Assembly (NCBI GenBank): GCA_018715065.1
Contig: DVMJ01000107.1
Location: 1 to 36,997 of the forward strand
Direction: 5' to 3'
DNA from: Fimiplasma intestinipullorum
GTDB taxonomy: Bacteria > Bacillota_I > Bacilli_A > Erysipelotrichales > Coprobacillaceae
DNA: 36,997 nucleotides
Each line of letters opens with the position of its first letter. Positions within the stretch are counted from its first letter, which is position 1. The notes beneath the pieces are model-generated. The model saw only the letters and a list, made by a program, of their open reading frames with translations. It was not told where the DNA came from and did no database searches. The position numbers and the translations under genes are program-made. This document shows, piece by piece, positions 8,381 to 14,847 of this stretch.

Positions 8381-9356
8381 GCATTAAACCTGCCTTCATC
8401 TTCTCAATGCTTTCTTCCTTGACCATTGAACGCGCCAGTTTCATCGCATTCAAAAAAGCCACATCATCACTGGCACCATGGGCCTTAACCACCGGTTTGG
8501 TAAACCCGGCCATGAAAGCACCGCCAACGGATTTATAATCAAATTTATTTTTCATCTCATATAAAGCAGGCTTCGCTAAGAGAGCCCCCACTTTACTGCG
8601 GGTTGTCGACATCAGATTTTCCTTAAGCATATCAATCAACACCTTACCGGCACCTTCAATCGTTTTTAAAGCAATATTACCGGAAAAACCGTCCGTAACG
8701 ATCAGATCCACATCACCATTCAAGATCTCTCTGCCCTCAATATTGCCCACAAAGTTCAGATGTGGATTGGCTTTCATCAGCTGATAGGCTTTCTGATGTG
8801 CCTCATCCCCCTTTTTTTCTTCTGAGCCGATATTTAAGAGCGCAACCTTAGGCTGATCCACGCCTTTGACACAGGATACATAACAGGATCCCATGATAGC
8901 AAACTGTTCCAGCTGTTCTGCTGAATTTTCCGCATTGGCGCCAACATCACACATGCAGACCCCTTTTCCATTTTTGGTTGGCAAAGTGGCCAGCAATCCG
9001 CATTTTTCAACACCTTCCAGCCGTTTAAGGAAAAGCATGGCACTCGCATAAAATGCCCCTGTCGATCCACAGGAAACCACTGCATCCGCTTTATCTTCAC
9101 GAGCCAGTGTTACCGCCTTAACCATGCTGGAATCTTTCTTACGACGAACAGCCATAATACTTTCCGTCATACCCAAAACATCATTGGCTTCGACAATTTC
9201 TACATTAGGAAGTCCTTCGAGACTCTTTAATTCATCTATCTTTCCGGTTACATATAGATATGTATCCTGATATTCCTTCACGAAATTTTGGCAGGCCTTG
9301 ACCACAATGCTGCTGCCAAGATCTCCTGAAGAAGCATCGATTGCTAATTTATACAT
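8367..9356 (-). CDS. plsX: Phosphate acyltransferase PlsX
   Basis: PlsX converts acyl-ACP to acyl-phosphate, the donor for PlsY in phosphatidic acid synthesis. It acts in the cytosol at the membrane surface. The 329-residue protein shows the family segments LAIDASSGDLG at the N-terminus, SCGSTGAFYASA near 95, CMCDVGANAE near 135, and VTDGFSGNIALKTIEG near 220. AGAGGTGA lies about 7 nt before the ATG. A separate promoter in the 54-bp gap after recG suggests that plsX-rnc can be transcribed on its own. Confidence 0.95.
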   Translation of the reverse strand: MYKLAIDASSGDLGSSIVVKACQNFVKEYQDTYLYVTGKIDELKSLEGLPNVEIVEANDVLGMTESIMAVRRKKDSSMVKAVTLAREDKADAVVSCGSTGAFYASAMLFLKRLEGVEKCGLLATLPTKNGKGVCMCDVGANAENSAEQLEQFAIMGSCYVSCVKGVDQPKVALLNIGSEEKKGDEAHQKAYQLMKANPHLNFVGNIEGREILNGDVDLIVTDGFSGNIALKTIEGAGKVLIDMLKENLMSTTRSKVGALLAKPALYEMKNKFDYKSVGGAFMAGFTKPVVKAHGASDDVAFLNAMKLARSMVKEESIEKMKAGLMHEAD

Positions 9357-9379
9357 GGTAGTTCACCTCTTTCGTTTCA

Positions 9380-9408
9380 ATTATACCTATTCCCTCTATT
9401 AAATTCAA
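9380..9408 (-). promoter_or_regulatory. Promoter for plsX-rnc
   Basis: Minus-strand TTGAAT (9403-9408) and TATAAT (9380-9385) are 17 bp apart, between recG and plsX. The match is close to the sigma-70/SigA consensus. Confidence 0.65.
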
Positions 9409-9410
9409 GT

Positions 9411-11417
9411 TTAGATTGCCTCATCGCTTTTTTCAAGCTGCTGCCTAATATAAGCAGCAATCCAGGGATAACGCTCTAGCTGTCCGAGGATGTCCCCAGC
9501 ATCCTCATGAGCCCGCATCAGGATATCATGATCTTCAAAAATGTTGGCGATCGTAAAAGTCGGCAGCCCGGACTGTTTTTGACCCAGAACCTCACCGGGT
9601 CCACGCAGCTTCAAATCATAGTTGGAAATCGCAAAACCATCACTGGTTGTCTCTAAAAATTTGACCCGATCGATGGAAGCCTGATTTTTGGAATCCGATA
9701 ATAAGAAACAATATCCCTGCTTGGATGAGCGTCCTACACGTCCGCGCAGCTGATGCAGCTGGCTCAGACCAAAGCGATCGGCATTATAAATGACCATCAG
9801 ATTGGCATTGGCCACATCAACCCCTACTTCCACAACTGTAGTGGAAACTAAGATCTGGATCTGATTCTCGTAAAAGGCCTGCATGACTGCCTCTTTCTGT
9901 TCATCGTTCATCCGTCCATGCAGTAAGCCGACTTCATAATGGCCTTTAAAATAACGTTTCATCGCTTCATAAATGCTCGAAGCATCTCTGGCCTCCAGGC
10001 CTTCGCTTTCATCCACTAACGGACAGATCACATAACATTGACCGCCTGTAGCCAGATACTGTTTCAAAAAAGGCAGGATGGGTTTCATCGAATGCCCTTC
10101 ATAAAACCGTGTTTCGACCTTCTTACGTCCTCCTGGCATAGTTCTGATCGTCGAGACATCCATATCCCCAAACAAGGAGATGGCCAACGTTCTGGGAATC
10201 GGTGTGGCACTCATCAATAGAATGTCCACGCGTTTTCCCTTATCTTTGAGGGTCTGACGCTGTTTGACACCAAAGCGATGCTGTTCATCCGCAATGACCA
10301 GCCCAAGATTATAAAAGCGCACACCGTCCTGGATCAGGGCATGCGTCCCCACCAGAATATCAATTTGTCCGTTCATTAAACGCGTATAGACATGCTCTTT
10401 TTCCTTGGAACTCATGCTGCCAATCAGCAATTCTACCCTGACGTCTGTATGATCAAAAAACTGGCGCAGGCTCTTGGCATGCTGCTTGGCAAGGATTTCC
10501 GTAGGTGCCATCAAGGCACCCTGATAACCCGCCAGATAATTCGCATAAAGGGCAATCACAGCGACCACCGTTTTCCCACTGCCGACATCTCCCTGAACCA
10601 GACGATGCATGACCTTCTCGCTGGCAAAGTCAGCAAGGATCTCTTGGGCTGCCTGCTGCTGATCCGCTGTTAAAGCAAAAGGCAATTGGGAAATAAAGGC
10701 CTGAATCGCCTGCTGATCGACATTTTTAGCCAGACCATTTTCAGCACGATCAAACAGGCGCATATAGCTCATGACCAGCTGAAACTTCAAAAATTCCTCA
10801 TATTTGAGATGACGTAAGGCATGCTTGAGATCGGTCGTTGACTTTGGACAGTGAATCATTTCCAGTGCCTCCTGGCGTGACACAAGACGATATTTTTCTT
10901 CATAGACTAAAGGAACAAAGTCTTGTATTTCTGTACGATATGCCTCCAGCGCCTTCTTCACATAATTGGCAATGGCTTTCGAGGTGATTCCTTCCTTGAC
11001 CGAATAAACCGGTGTAATGGCCGGCAATGATGCAAGCGGCTGAAGCTTCAGGTCACTGGCAACGATCTGATGGTCACCGCTCAATTTACCAATCACGGTC
11101 ACGACCTGTCCAGCGCCTAACTTAGCTAATAAAAAATGGCGATTAAAGATGGCTACCTGATAGATCTGCTGATCGATCACGACCCGCATCAGCATTTTTG
11201 ACTGATTTTGCCGCCGATAGGCCAGCCTGGCCTTCTCCAGCAAGACCCCTTCCATCACCAGACTGGGATCTTCAGCAGTCGGACGATGCGCTTCCATGAT
11301 CTCATAACGATAAGGATAGTAGGTTAACAGATCCTCCACCGTAACAATCCCCAACTGCCCAAGAAGCTCACGCCGTGGCTTCGTAATTCTTAGCTTCACT
11401 AAGCCATCACTGAGCAT
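9411..11417 (-). CDS. recG: ATP-dependent DNA helicase RecG
   Basis: RecG remodels stalled forks and branched DNA, and regresses forks to Holliday junctions. The 668-residue protein has the N-terminal wedge/OB region (about 50-150), Walker A GDVGSGKT at 276-283, the DEQHRFG box (a RecG form of the DExH motif), SATPIPRT, and the C-terminal helicase motifs VGVDVANA and QLRGRVGRSS. AAAGGAGGATCTT precedes the ATG. It lies downstream of a small PTS EIIB-like gene, separated by a modest hairpin that could act as an attenuator. Confidence 0.96.
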   Translation of the reverse strand: MLSDGLVKLRITKPRRELLGQLGIVTVEDLLTYYPYRYEIMEAHRPTAEDPSLVMEGVLLEKARLAYRRQNQSKMLMRVVIDQQIYQVAIFNRHFLLAKLGAGQVVTVIGKLSGDHQIVASDLKLQPLASLPAITPVYSVKEGITSKAIANYVKKALEAYRTEIQDFVPLVYEEKYRLVSRQEALEMIHCPKSTTDLKHALRHLKYEEFLKFQLVMSYMRLFDRAENGLAKNVDQQAIQAFISQLPFALTADQQQAAQEILADFASEKVMHRLVQGDVGSGKTVVAVIALYANYLAGYQGALMAPTEILAKQHAKSLRQFFDHTDVRVELLIGSMSSKEKEHVYTRLMNGQIDILVGTHALIQDGVRFYNLGLVIADEQHRFGVKQRQTLKDKGKRVDILLMSATPIPRTLAISLFGDMDVSTIRTMPGGRKKVETRFYEGHSMKPILPFLKQYLATGGQCYVICPLVDESEGLEARDASSIYEAMKRYFKGHYEVGLLHGRMNDEQKEAVMQAFYENQIQILVSTTVVEVGVDVANANLMVIYNADRFGLSQLHQLRGRVGRSSKQGYCFLLSDSKNQASIDRVKFLETTSDGFAISNYDLKLRGPGEVLGQKQSGLPTFTIANIFEDHDILMRAHEDAGDILGQLERYPWIAAYIRQQLEKSDEAI

Positions 11418-11440
11418 AAGATCCTCCTTTCTTTATATGC

Positions 11441-11468
11441 GATAAAAGCATCAGCCTGACTGATGCTT
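11441..11468 (-). terminator. Weak terminator or attenuator between the EIIB-like gene and recG
   Basis: AAGCATCAG and CTGATGCTT form a 9-bp stem with a 5-base loop (11446-11468). On the minus strand the tail is only TTTTATCGC, so read-through into recG is likely. Confidence 0.6.
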
Positions 11469-11781
11469 ACTTTTTGCTTTCTTCGATTAACTGGATTGCT
11501 TGTTTTAACACCGCATCACCATCCATAGCCGCAAAATCTTTATCACTGATCACAGCAACCGGAATACGACGATCCTGACGTTCCTTTAATTTGCTCTCCA
11601 GATGCCTTACCTGTGGTGTCAACATAATGACATCCGCTTCTGACCAAGCCAGATCCAGACCAGCCTCCCCGATAGACCAAACAAGCGCTTGGATGTTATC
11701 ACGTGTGCAAGCCTCCTTGATTTTAGTGACCATCACACTGCTTGAAACTGCTGATACACAGCATAACACAATATTGTACAC
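11467..11781 (-). CDS. Orphan PTS EIIB-like protein (lactose/cellobiose type)
   Basis: This 104-residue protein resembles the cytosolic EIIB of lactose/chitobiose phosphotransferase systems. The N-terminal strand VLCC is followed by VSAVSSSVMVTKI; the family active site is C-x-A-G-M-S-T-S, so Cys8 aligns with the phosphorylated Cys, but the GMS loop is altered to AVS. ADVIMLTPQV and the C-terminal MDGDAVLKQAI helix match the family. No EIIA or EIIC gene is in the window, so a role in sugar uptake is uncertain; it could be a regulatory relic or a component used in trans. The start is GTG at 11781, with GAGGAGGT about 9 nt upstream. Confidence 0.72.
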   Translation of the reverse strand: MYNIVLCCVSAVSSSVMVTKIKEACTRDNIQALVWSIGEAGLDLAWSEADVIMLTPQVRHLESKLKERQDRRIPVAVISDKDFAAMDGDAVLKQAIQLIEESKK

Positions 11782-11821
11782 GTTTCCTACCTCCTCATTT
11801 TTTCTAGCTTACCACAAAAAT

Positions 11822-11879
11822 AAGTACCCCATACCATTATTTCATATTTTTTCTAAAAATGAAATGATTTTAGGTACTT
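11822..11879 (-). promoter_or_regulatory. AT-rich leader hairpin before the EIIB-like gene
   Basis: AAGTACC (11822-11828) pairs with GGTACTT (11873-11879), and inside it ATTTCAT pairs with ATGAAAT. On the minus strand the hairpin lies between the predicted promoter and the start codon and is followed by ATTTTTG, so it could work as an attenuator. The plus-strand side also ends in seven T residues, so a bidirectional terminator is possible. Confidence 0.4.
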
Positions 11880-11940
11880 TTTTTGCTTTATAAGAATAAT
11901 TTCGTTATTGTATGAATACTTCATCAATCAACTATTGCAT

Positions 11941-11969
11941 AATATATCAATTAATGAAGCGCATGTCAA
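11941..11969 (-). promoter_or_regulatory. Promoter for the EIIB-recG unit
   Basis: Minus-strand TTGACA (11964-11969) and TATATT (11941-11946) with a 17-bp spacer; a near-consensus promoter about 150 nt before the GTG start, leaving a long leader. Confidence 0.75.
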
Positions 11970-12002
11970 TAGCGGAAAAATTAAATCTTTGTAAAGTCCA
12001 CC

Positions 12003-12031
12003 AAAAAAGGAAGCTGTGCTAGGCAGCTTCC
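12003..12031 (-). terminator. Terminator overlapping the end of the BTAD regulator gene
   Basis: On the minus strand GGAAGCTG pairs with CAGCTTCC, then TTTTTT follows. The stop codon of the regulator is inside the hairpin. Confidence 0.85.
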
Positions 12032-13221
12032 CCACTCTCCGTTGTCTCCAGAACACTATAGCTGATACGGTATTTGTGACTGGCAAACTTCTTATAGAAC
12101 GAAGAGGTAATACGCCGGATCACAACTTGAACATCTTCTTCACTGTTGCAGCCAAGCAACAATGCAAACTGAGAATCATTTACTTTGGTGAACACATCAT
12201 TTTTACGTATTGAATTCATGATCAAATATTTGAAACGATTCATCATGATCGTTTCTTTATCCACTTTGCTGTCCGTCTGAACGGACTGTAGTTCAAAAAG
12301 CACAAGATAATACTTTTTATGGTCACGTAAAGCGGTTTTAACTAATATCTCACGAATATATTTAAACATGGCATAGCTGCAATAGAATCCACCCTGTTTG
12401 GTCGTGCCTTCCTTCAAATCTTCTTGAAGCTGTTGAATATCAATCTTGATCTTACGTTCATCTTCCCGTGAGATCATATCATAAAGTTCTTTTAACCTCG
12501 GGGATGGCCCCGTTCCTAACTCTCGATAAAAAGCTTCATTCATTTCATCATAGTATTGTAAGGCCTTGTGGTAATCCTTCAGTTGGATCAATCCCTGCAT
12601 ATAATAGTAGTGCAGCCCTTCATAAAACGGTTCAGCTAGAATCGCTTTATAATTGAGCTTGAGCATTTTCTGATACTCTTGTTTTTCCATATAGTACTGA
12701 CAAAGCATCATGACACCTGTCGTAAAGATGTTCTTCAGCTCTTCGCTCCTATTTTCAACCCATTCAGGCTGCGTTGTCGTTGCGTAGATCTTACCACGAT
12801 AGATATCCATCATCCGCTTGACTTTAGCGACATCCTGTCGCAAGAGCTTTTCACGTGTCTTGATGAGTTCCCAGGTATCCAAAAACTGTTCGACATCGAT
12901 ATCATAATCATATTGTGACGAAAGTGCATAGCCCTTTTTGGTCGTAACGATCAAGTCAAAATCTTTTAAGGCAGGGATGCGTTTAAGATCCTTACGTAAA
13001 CGGAAAACGGTGAATTTCATCACATTTTGTGGATTCTCACTGTGAGGCCACAGCATCTTGATCAAATCATCCTTACTGACTTCATGATTAGGATAAAGTA
13101 AAAGGACCTCTAATAAATTAATGAGCTGTTTACCCAAAAAATCTGAGATATCATAAGGTTCTGAGTTATAGGCAACTTCAATTTTTTTAAATAATTGAAA
13201 CTTGATACACTGCTTATCCAT
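12019..13221 (-). CDS. BTAD/SARP-type transcriptional regulator with degenerate GGDEF-like tail
   Basis: The N-terminal 100 residues form an OmpR-type winged helix (NHEVSKDDLIKMLWP, then FRLRKDLKR and TTKKGYAL). The middle, about 105-255, is helical and matches the bacterial transcriptional activator (BTAD) TPR-like domain of SARP regulators. The last 120 residues resemble a GGDEF fold: MNSIRKNDVFTKVNDSQFALLL aligns with the R-x-x-D-x-x-x-R-GGDEF-A region, but GGDEF is replaced by VNDSQ, so it cannot be a diguanylate cyclase. Such a tail may sense a nucleotide or mediate dimers. AGGAGGTG-like sequence (GGGGAGGTG) precedes the ATG. The upstream region carries repeated AGCGGTTT octamers around the promoter, suggesting autoregulation. 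Targets are unknown. Confidence 0.75.
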   Translation of the reverse strand: MDKQCIKFQLFKKIEVAYNSEPYDISDFLGKQLINLLEVLLLYPNHEVSKDDLIKMLWPHSENPQNVMKFTVFRLRKDLKRIPALKDFDLIVTTKKGYALSSQYDYDIDVEQFLDTWELIKTREKLLRQDVAKVKRMMDIYRGKIYATTTQPEWVENRSEELKNIFTTGVMMLCQYYMEKQEYQKMLKLNYKAILAEPFYEGLHYYYMQGLIQLKDYHKALQYYDEMNEAFYRELGTGPSPRLKELYDMISREDERKIKIDIQQLQEDLKEGTTKQGGFYCSYAMFKYIREILVKTALRDHKKYYLVLFELQSVQTDSKVDKETIMMNRFKYLIMNSIRKNDVFTKVNDSQFALLLGCNSEEDVQVVIRRITSSFYKKFASHKYRISYSVLETTESGEAA

Positions 13222-13254
13222 GAAAACACCTCCCCATTTTTAGAAAATAAAAGA

Positions 13255-13330
13255 AAACCGCTTCTTACCATTCTTATTATACCCTACTTCAGCGGTTTAG
13301 TCCAATAAAAATGTTGATAAACAGCGGTTT
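13255..13330 (-). promoter_or_regulatory. Three AGCGGTTT octamers around the BTAD regulator promoter
   Basis: AAACCGCT at 13255-13262 is inverted relative to AGCGGTTT at 13291-13298 and 13323-13330. The last two are direct repeats 32 bp apart. They flank the -10 and -35 boxes and could bind a regulator, possibly the adjacent BTAD protein. SARP proteins often bind direct repeats, though usually with closer spacing. Confidence 0.4.
13276..13305 (-). promoter_or_regulatory. Promoter for the BTAD regulator
   Basis: Minus-strand TTGGAC (13300-13305) and a perfect TATAAT (13276-13281), 18 bp apart, about 50 nt before the start codon. Confidence 0.65.
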
Positions 13331-13342
13331 TTTCGTTAATAA

Positions 13343-13825
13343 TCAGTTTTTATTTGCGTTATCTTGCAAACTATCTAAATAATCCAGAACTTCCCTGGCA
13401 TTCAAATCTGGTTTTACTTTTGGATAGACCTTCAAGATCATTCCGTTTTCATCGATTACATAGGTCGATCTGACAACGCCCATGCTCACTTTTCCGTACA
13501 GCTTCTTTTCCTGCCAGACATCATAAGCCTGGATAGCCTGCAGTTCCGGATCTGACAGCAAAATAAATGGCAACTCATATTTACAAGCAAATTTGTCATG
13601 AGATTTCACACTATCTTTACTGATACCGATAACTTCTACCTGGCGCGCCTGAAACGCTTCATAGAGTTCCTTATAATTTAAAGCCTCTCGCGTACATCCC
13701 GGTGTATTGTCCCGCGGATAAAAATAGACAATGACTTTTTGTCCCCGCAAAGAAGACAGAGAGACCTCTTGATCCTTCGCATTACGTAAAGTAAAATCCG
13801 GTGCTTTCATTCCTGCTTCAAGCAT
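13343..13825 (-). CDS. bcp: Thiol peroxidase Bcp/PrxQ-type, no usual resolving Cys
   Basis: This peroxiredoxin of the Bcp/PrxQ group reduces hydrogen peroxide and organic hydroperoxides in the cytosol. The peroxidatic Cys44 lies in PRDNTPGCTREA. In most Bcp proteins a resolving Cys sits five residues later (CTxEAC); here that position is Leu49. Cys80 or so, in KFACKYELPF, is the only other Cys noticed, so the enzyme may be 1-Cys-like or use another resolving residue or an external thiol. The length (160 aa) is normal. It begins 3 nt after yaaA with a GGGAGG site, so it shares the yaaA promoter. Confidence 0.92.
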   Translation of the reverse strand: MLEAGMKAPDFTLRNAKDQEVSLSSLRGQKVIVYFYPRDNTPGCTREALNYKELYEAFQARQVEVIGISKDSVKSHDKFACKYELPFILLSDPELQAIQAYDVWQEKKLYGKVSMGVVRSTYVIDENGMILKVYPKVKPDLNAREVLDYLDSLQDNANKN

Positions 13826-13828
13826 TTT

Positions 13829-14578
13829 TTATTCCTCCCTTAAAAACACATAAGTCTCTTCATCTGAATGAATGGGACTGTAGCGAAAACCGAGCCCCTC
13901 AAATTGTTTAACACCTTCTAAATCAGTAATTCCTTCCATTGCCAGAAAACGGACCATCTCACCTCTGGCCATCTTGACATAAACCCCCTTTTCACGTACT
14001 TTTCCTGCTTCCAAACTGCCAAATACACAGCGTACCATACAATCACGTGGGGTTAGATATCTTTCAATGACCCGACTGTATTCCTTGCTGGCAAGATTTA
14101 AGATCGTGTGCTCTTGATCTGTCACCAGCTGATAGATCGTATCCTGCCAAAAATCATAAAGATCCTGACAGAAAGGTGTCTTTAACTTCGTCTGCATTTC
14201 TAAGCGGTAAGCCTGGATGCCATCAAAAGGACGCAGCGCCCCATAGAAGCCTGACAGGATCCATAAATGTGAAGCCAGATAAGCATACGCTTCCTGGCTG
14301 AAGACGCCGGGTGCCATATACTGATACTGGATACCGTCATAGCTTAAGATTGCAGCCTGCATCTGGCCAGAAGAGAGATCCATCGTCATAAAGCGCTGGG
14401 CGTTGAGCCTGGCGATCTGTTCGTTACATTTTAAGAGTGCCTTTAACTGTGTCACATCCAGGCTCTGCAAATACGCTAACAGGACCTGCGTCTTATCCAA
14501 CAGGGCCGGCTGGCTCAAAGCGTAAGGACTCTCTTTTTCAAGATTCATCTTTTTCGCCGGTGAAATGATTATTTGCAT
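13829..14578 (-). CDS. yaaA: Peroxide stress protein YaaA
   Basis: YaaA family proteins (DUF328) bind DNA and limit iron-driven oxidative damage; E. coli yaaA belongs to the OxyR regulon. The N-terminus MQIIISPAKKMN carries the family signature SPAKKM, and RYLTPRDC near 190 is also typical. I place the start at 14578, since GGGAGGG lies just before that ATG; an in-frame ATG at 14593 would sit upstream of this ribosome site. The downstream neighbour bcp is a peroxidase, so the pair is an oxidative-stress operon. It diverges from the riboswitch-controlled P-type ATPase. Confidence 0.92.
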   Translation of the reverse strand: MQIIISPAKKMNLEKESPYALSQPALLDKTQVLLAYLQSLDVTQLKALLKCNEQIARLNAQRFMTMDLSSGQMQAAILSYDGIQYQYMAPGVFSQEAYAYLASHLWILSGFYGALRPFDGIQAYRLEMQTKLKTPFCQDLYDFWQDTIYQLVTDQEHTILNLASKEYSRVIERYLTPRDCMVRCVFGSLEAGKVREKGVYVKMARGEMVRFLAMEGITDLEGVKQFEGLGFRYSPIHSDEETYVFLREE

Positions 14579-14605
14579 TATTCTCCCTCCCATTCATTTG
14601 TCTTC

Positions 14606-14634
14606 AGTATAGCGGGTTTACGTTTTTTTTACAA
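14606..14634 (-). promoter_or_regulatory. Promoter for yaaA-bcp
   Basis: Minus-strand TTGTAA (14629-14634) and TATACT (14606-14611) with a 17-bp spacer, about 28 nt before the yaaA start. It is back-to-back with the plus-strand ATPase promoter. No PerR box (TTATAATnATTATAA) was seen here. Confidence 0.7.
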
Positions 14635-14651
14635 CGATAGTGCATTTTCTC

Positions 14652-14680
14652 TTTACAAAAAAAAATGTGCGTGATATGAT
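14652..14680 (+). promoter_or_regulatory. Promoter for the riboswitch-controlled ATPase
   Basis: TTTACA (14652-14657) and TATGAT (14675-14680) are 17 bp apart. The transcript would begin at about 14687, exactly where the riboswitch P1 helix starts. Confidence 0.75.
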
Positions 14681-14686
14681 AATGCC

Positions 14687-14776
14687 AACGAAGGAGTAGT
14701 CTCACGAAAGTGTGATTTGGTCAACAATCGCGAATAATTCTTATTATTCTGGCCAATCTTAAAGACAAGATTCGTT
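14687..14776 (+). ncRNA. yybP-ykoY manganese riboswitch aptamer
   Basis: The transcript begins with AACGAAGGAGTAG, close to the conserved GGGGAGUAG loop of RF00080-type riboswitches. It continues with a TCACGAAAGTGTGA hairpin, a TTGGTCAACAATCGCGA segment whose TTGG pairs with later CCAA around a GAATAA/TTATTC stem, and ends AAAGACAAGATTCGTT. The terminal AACGAA and TTCGTT form P1. This class binds Mn2+ and typically turns on Mn exporters. P1's 3' arm is also part of the following terminator, so ligand binding should prevent termination (ON switch). Confidence 0.8.
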
Positions 14777-14817
14777 AAAGAAAAAGTGTTTTTCTTTAAC
14801 GAACCTTGTCTTTTTTT
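14761..14817 (+). terminator. Riboswitch expression-platform terminator
   Basis: Arms 14761-14785 and 14789-14813 form a 25-bp stem with one mismatch and a GTG loop, followed by seven T residues. It shares TTCGTT (14771-14776) with riboswitch P1. A third copy of TTCGTTAAAGAAAA at about 14816-14828 could pair with the 3' arm once the polymerase has passed. Confidence 0.9.
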
Positions 14818-14847
14818 CGTTAAAGAAAACAGAAAGGAGAAAAATGT

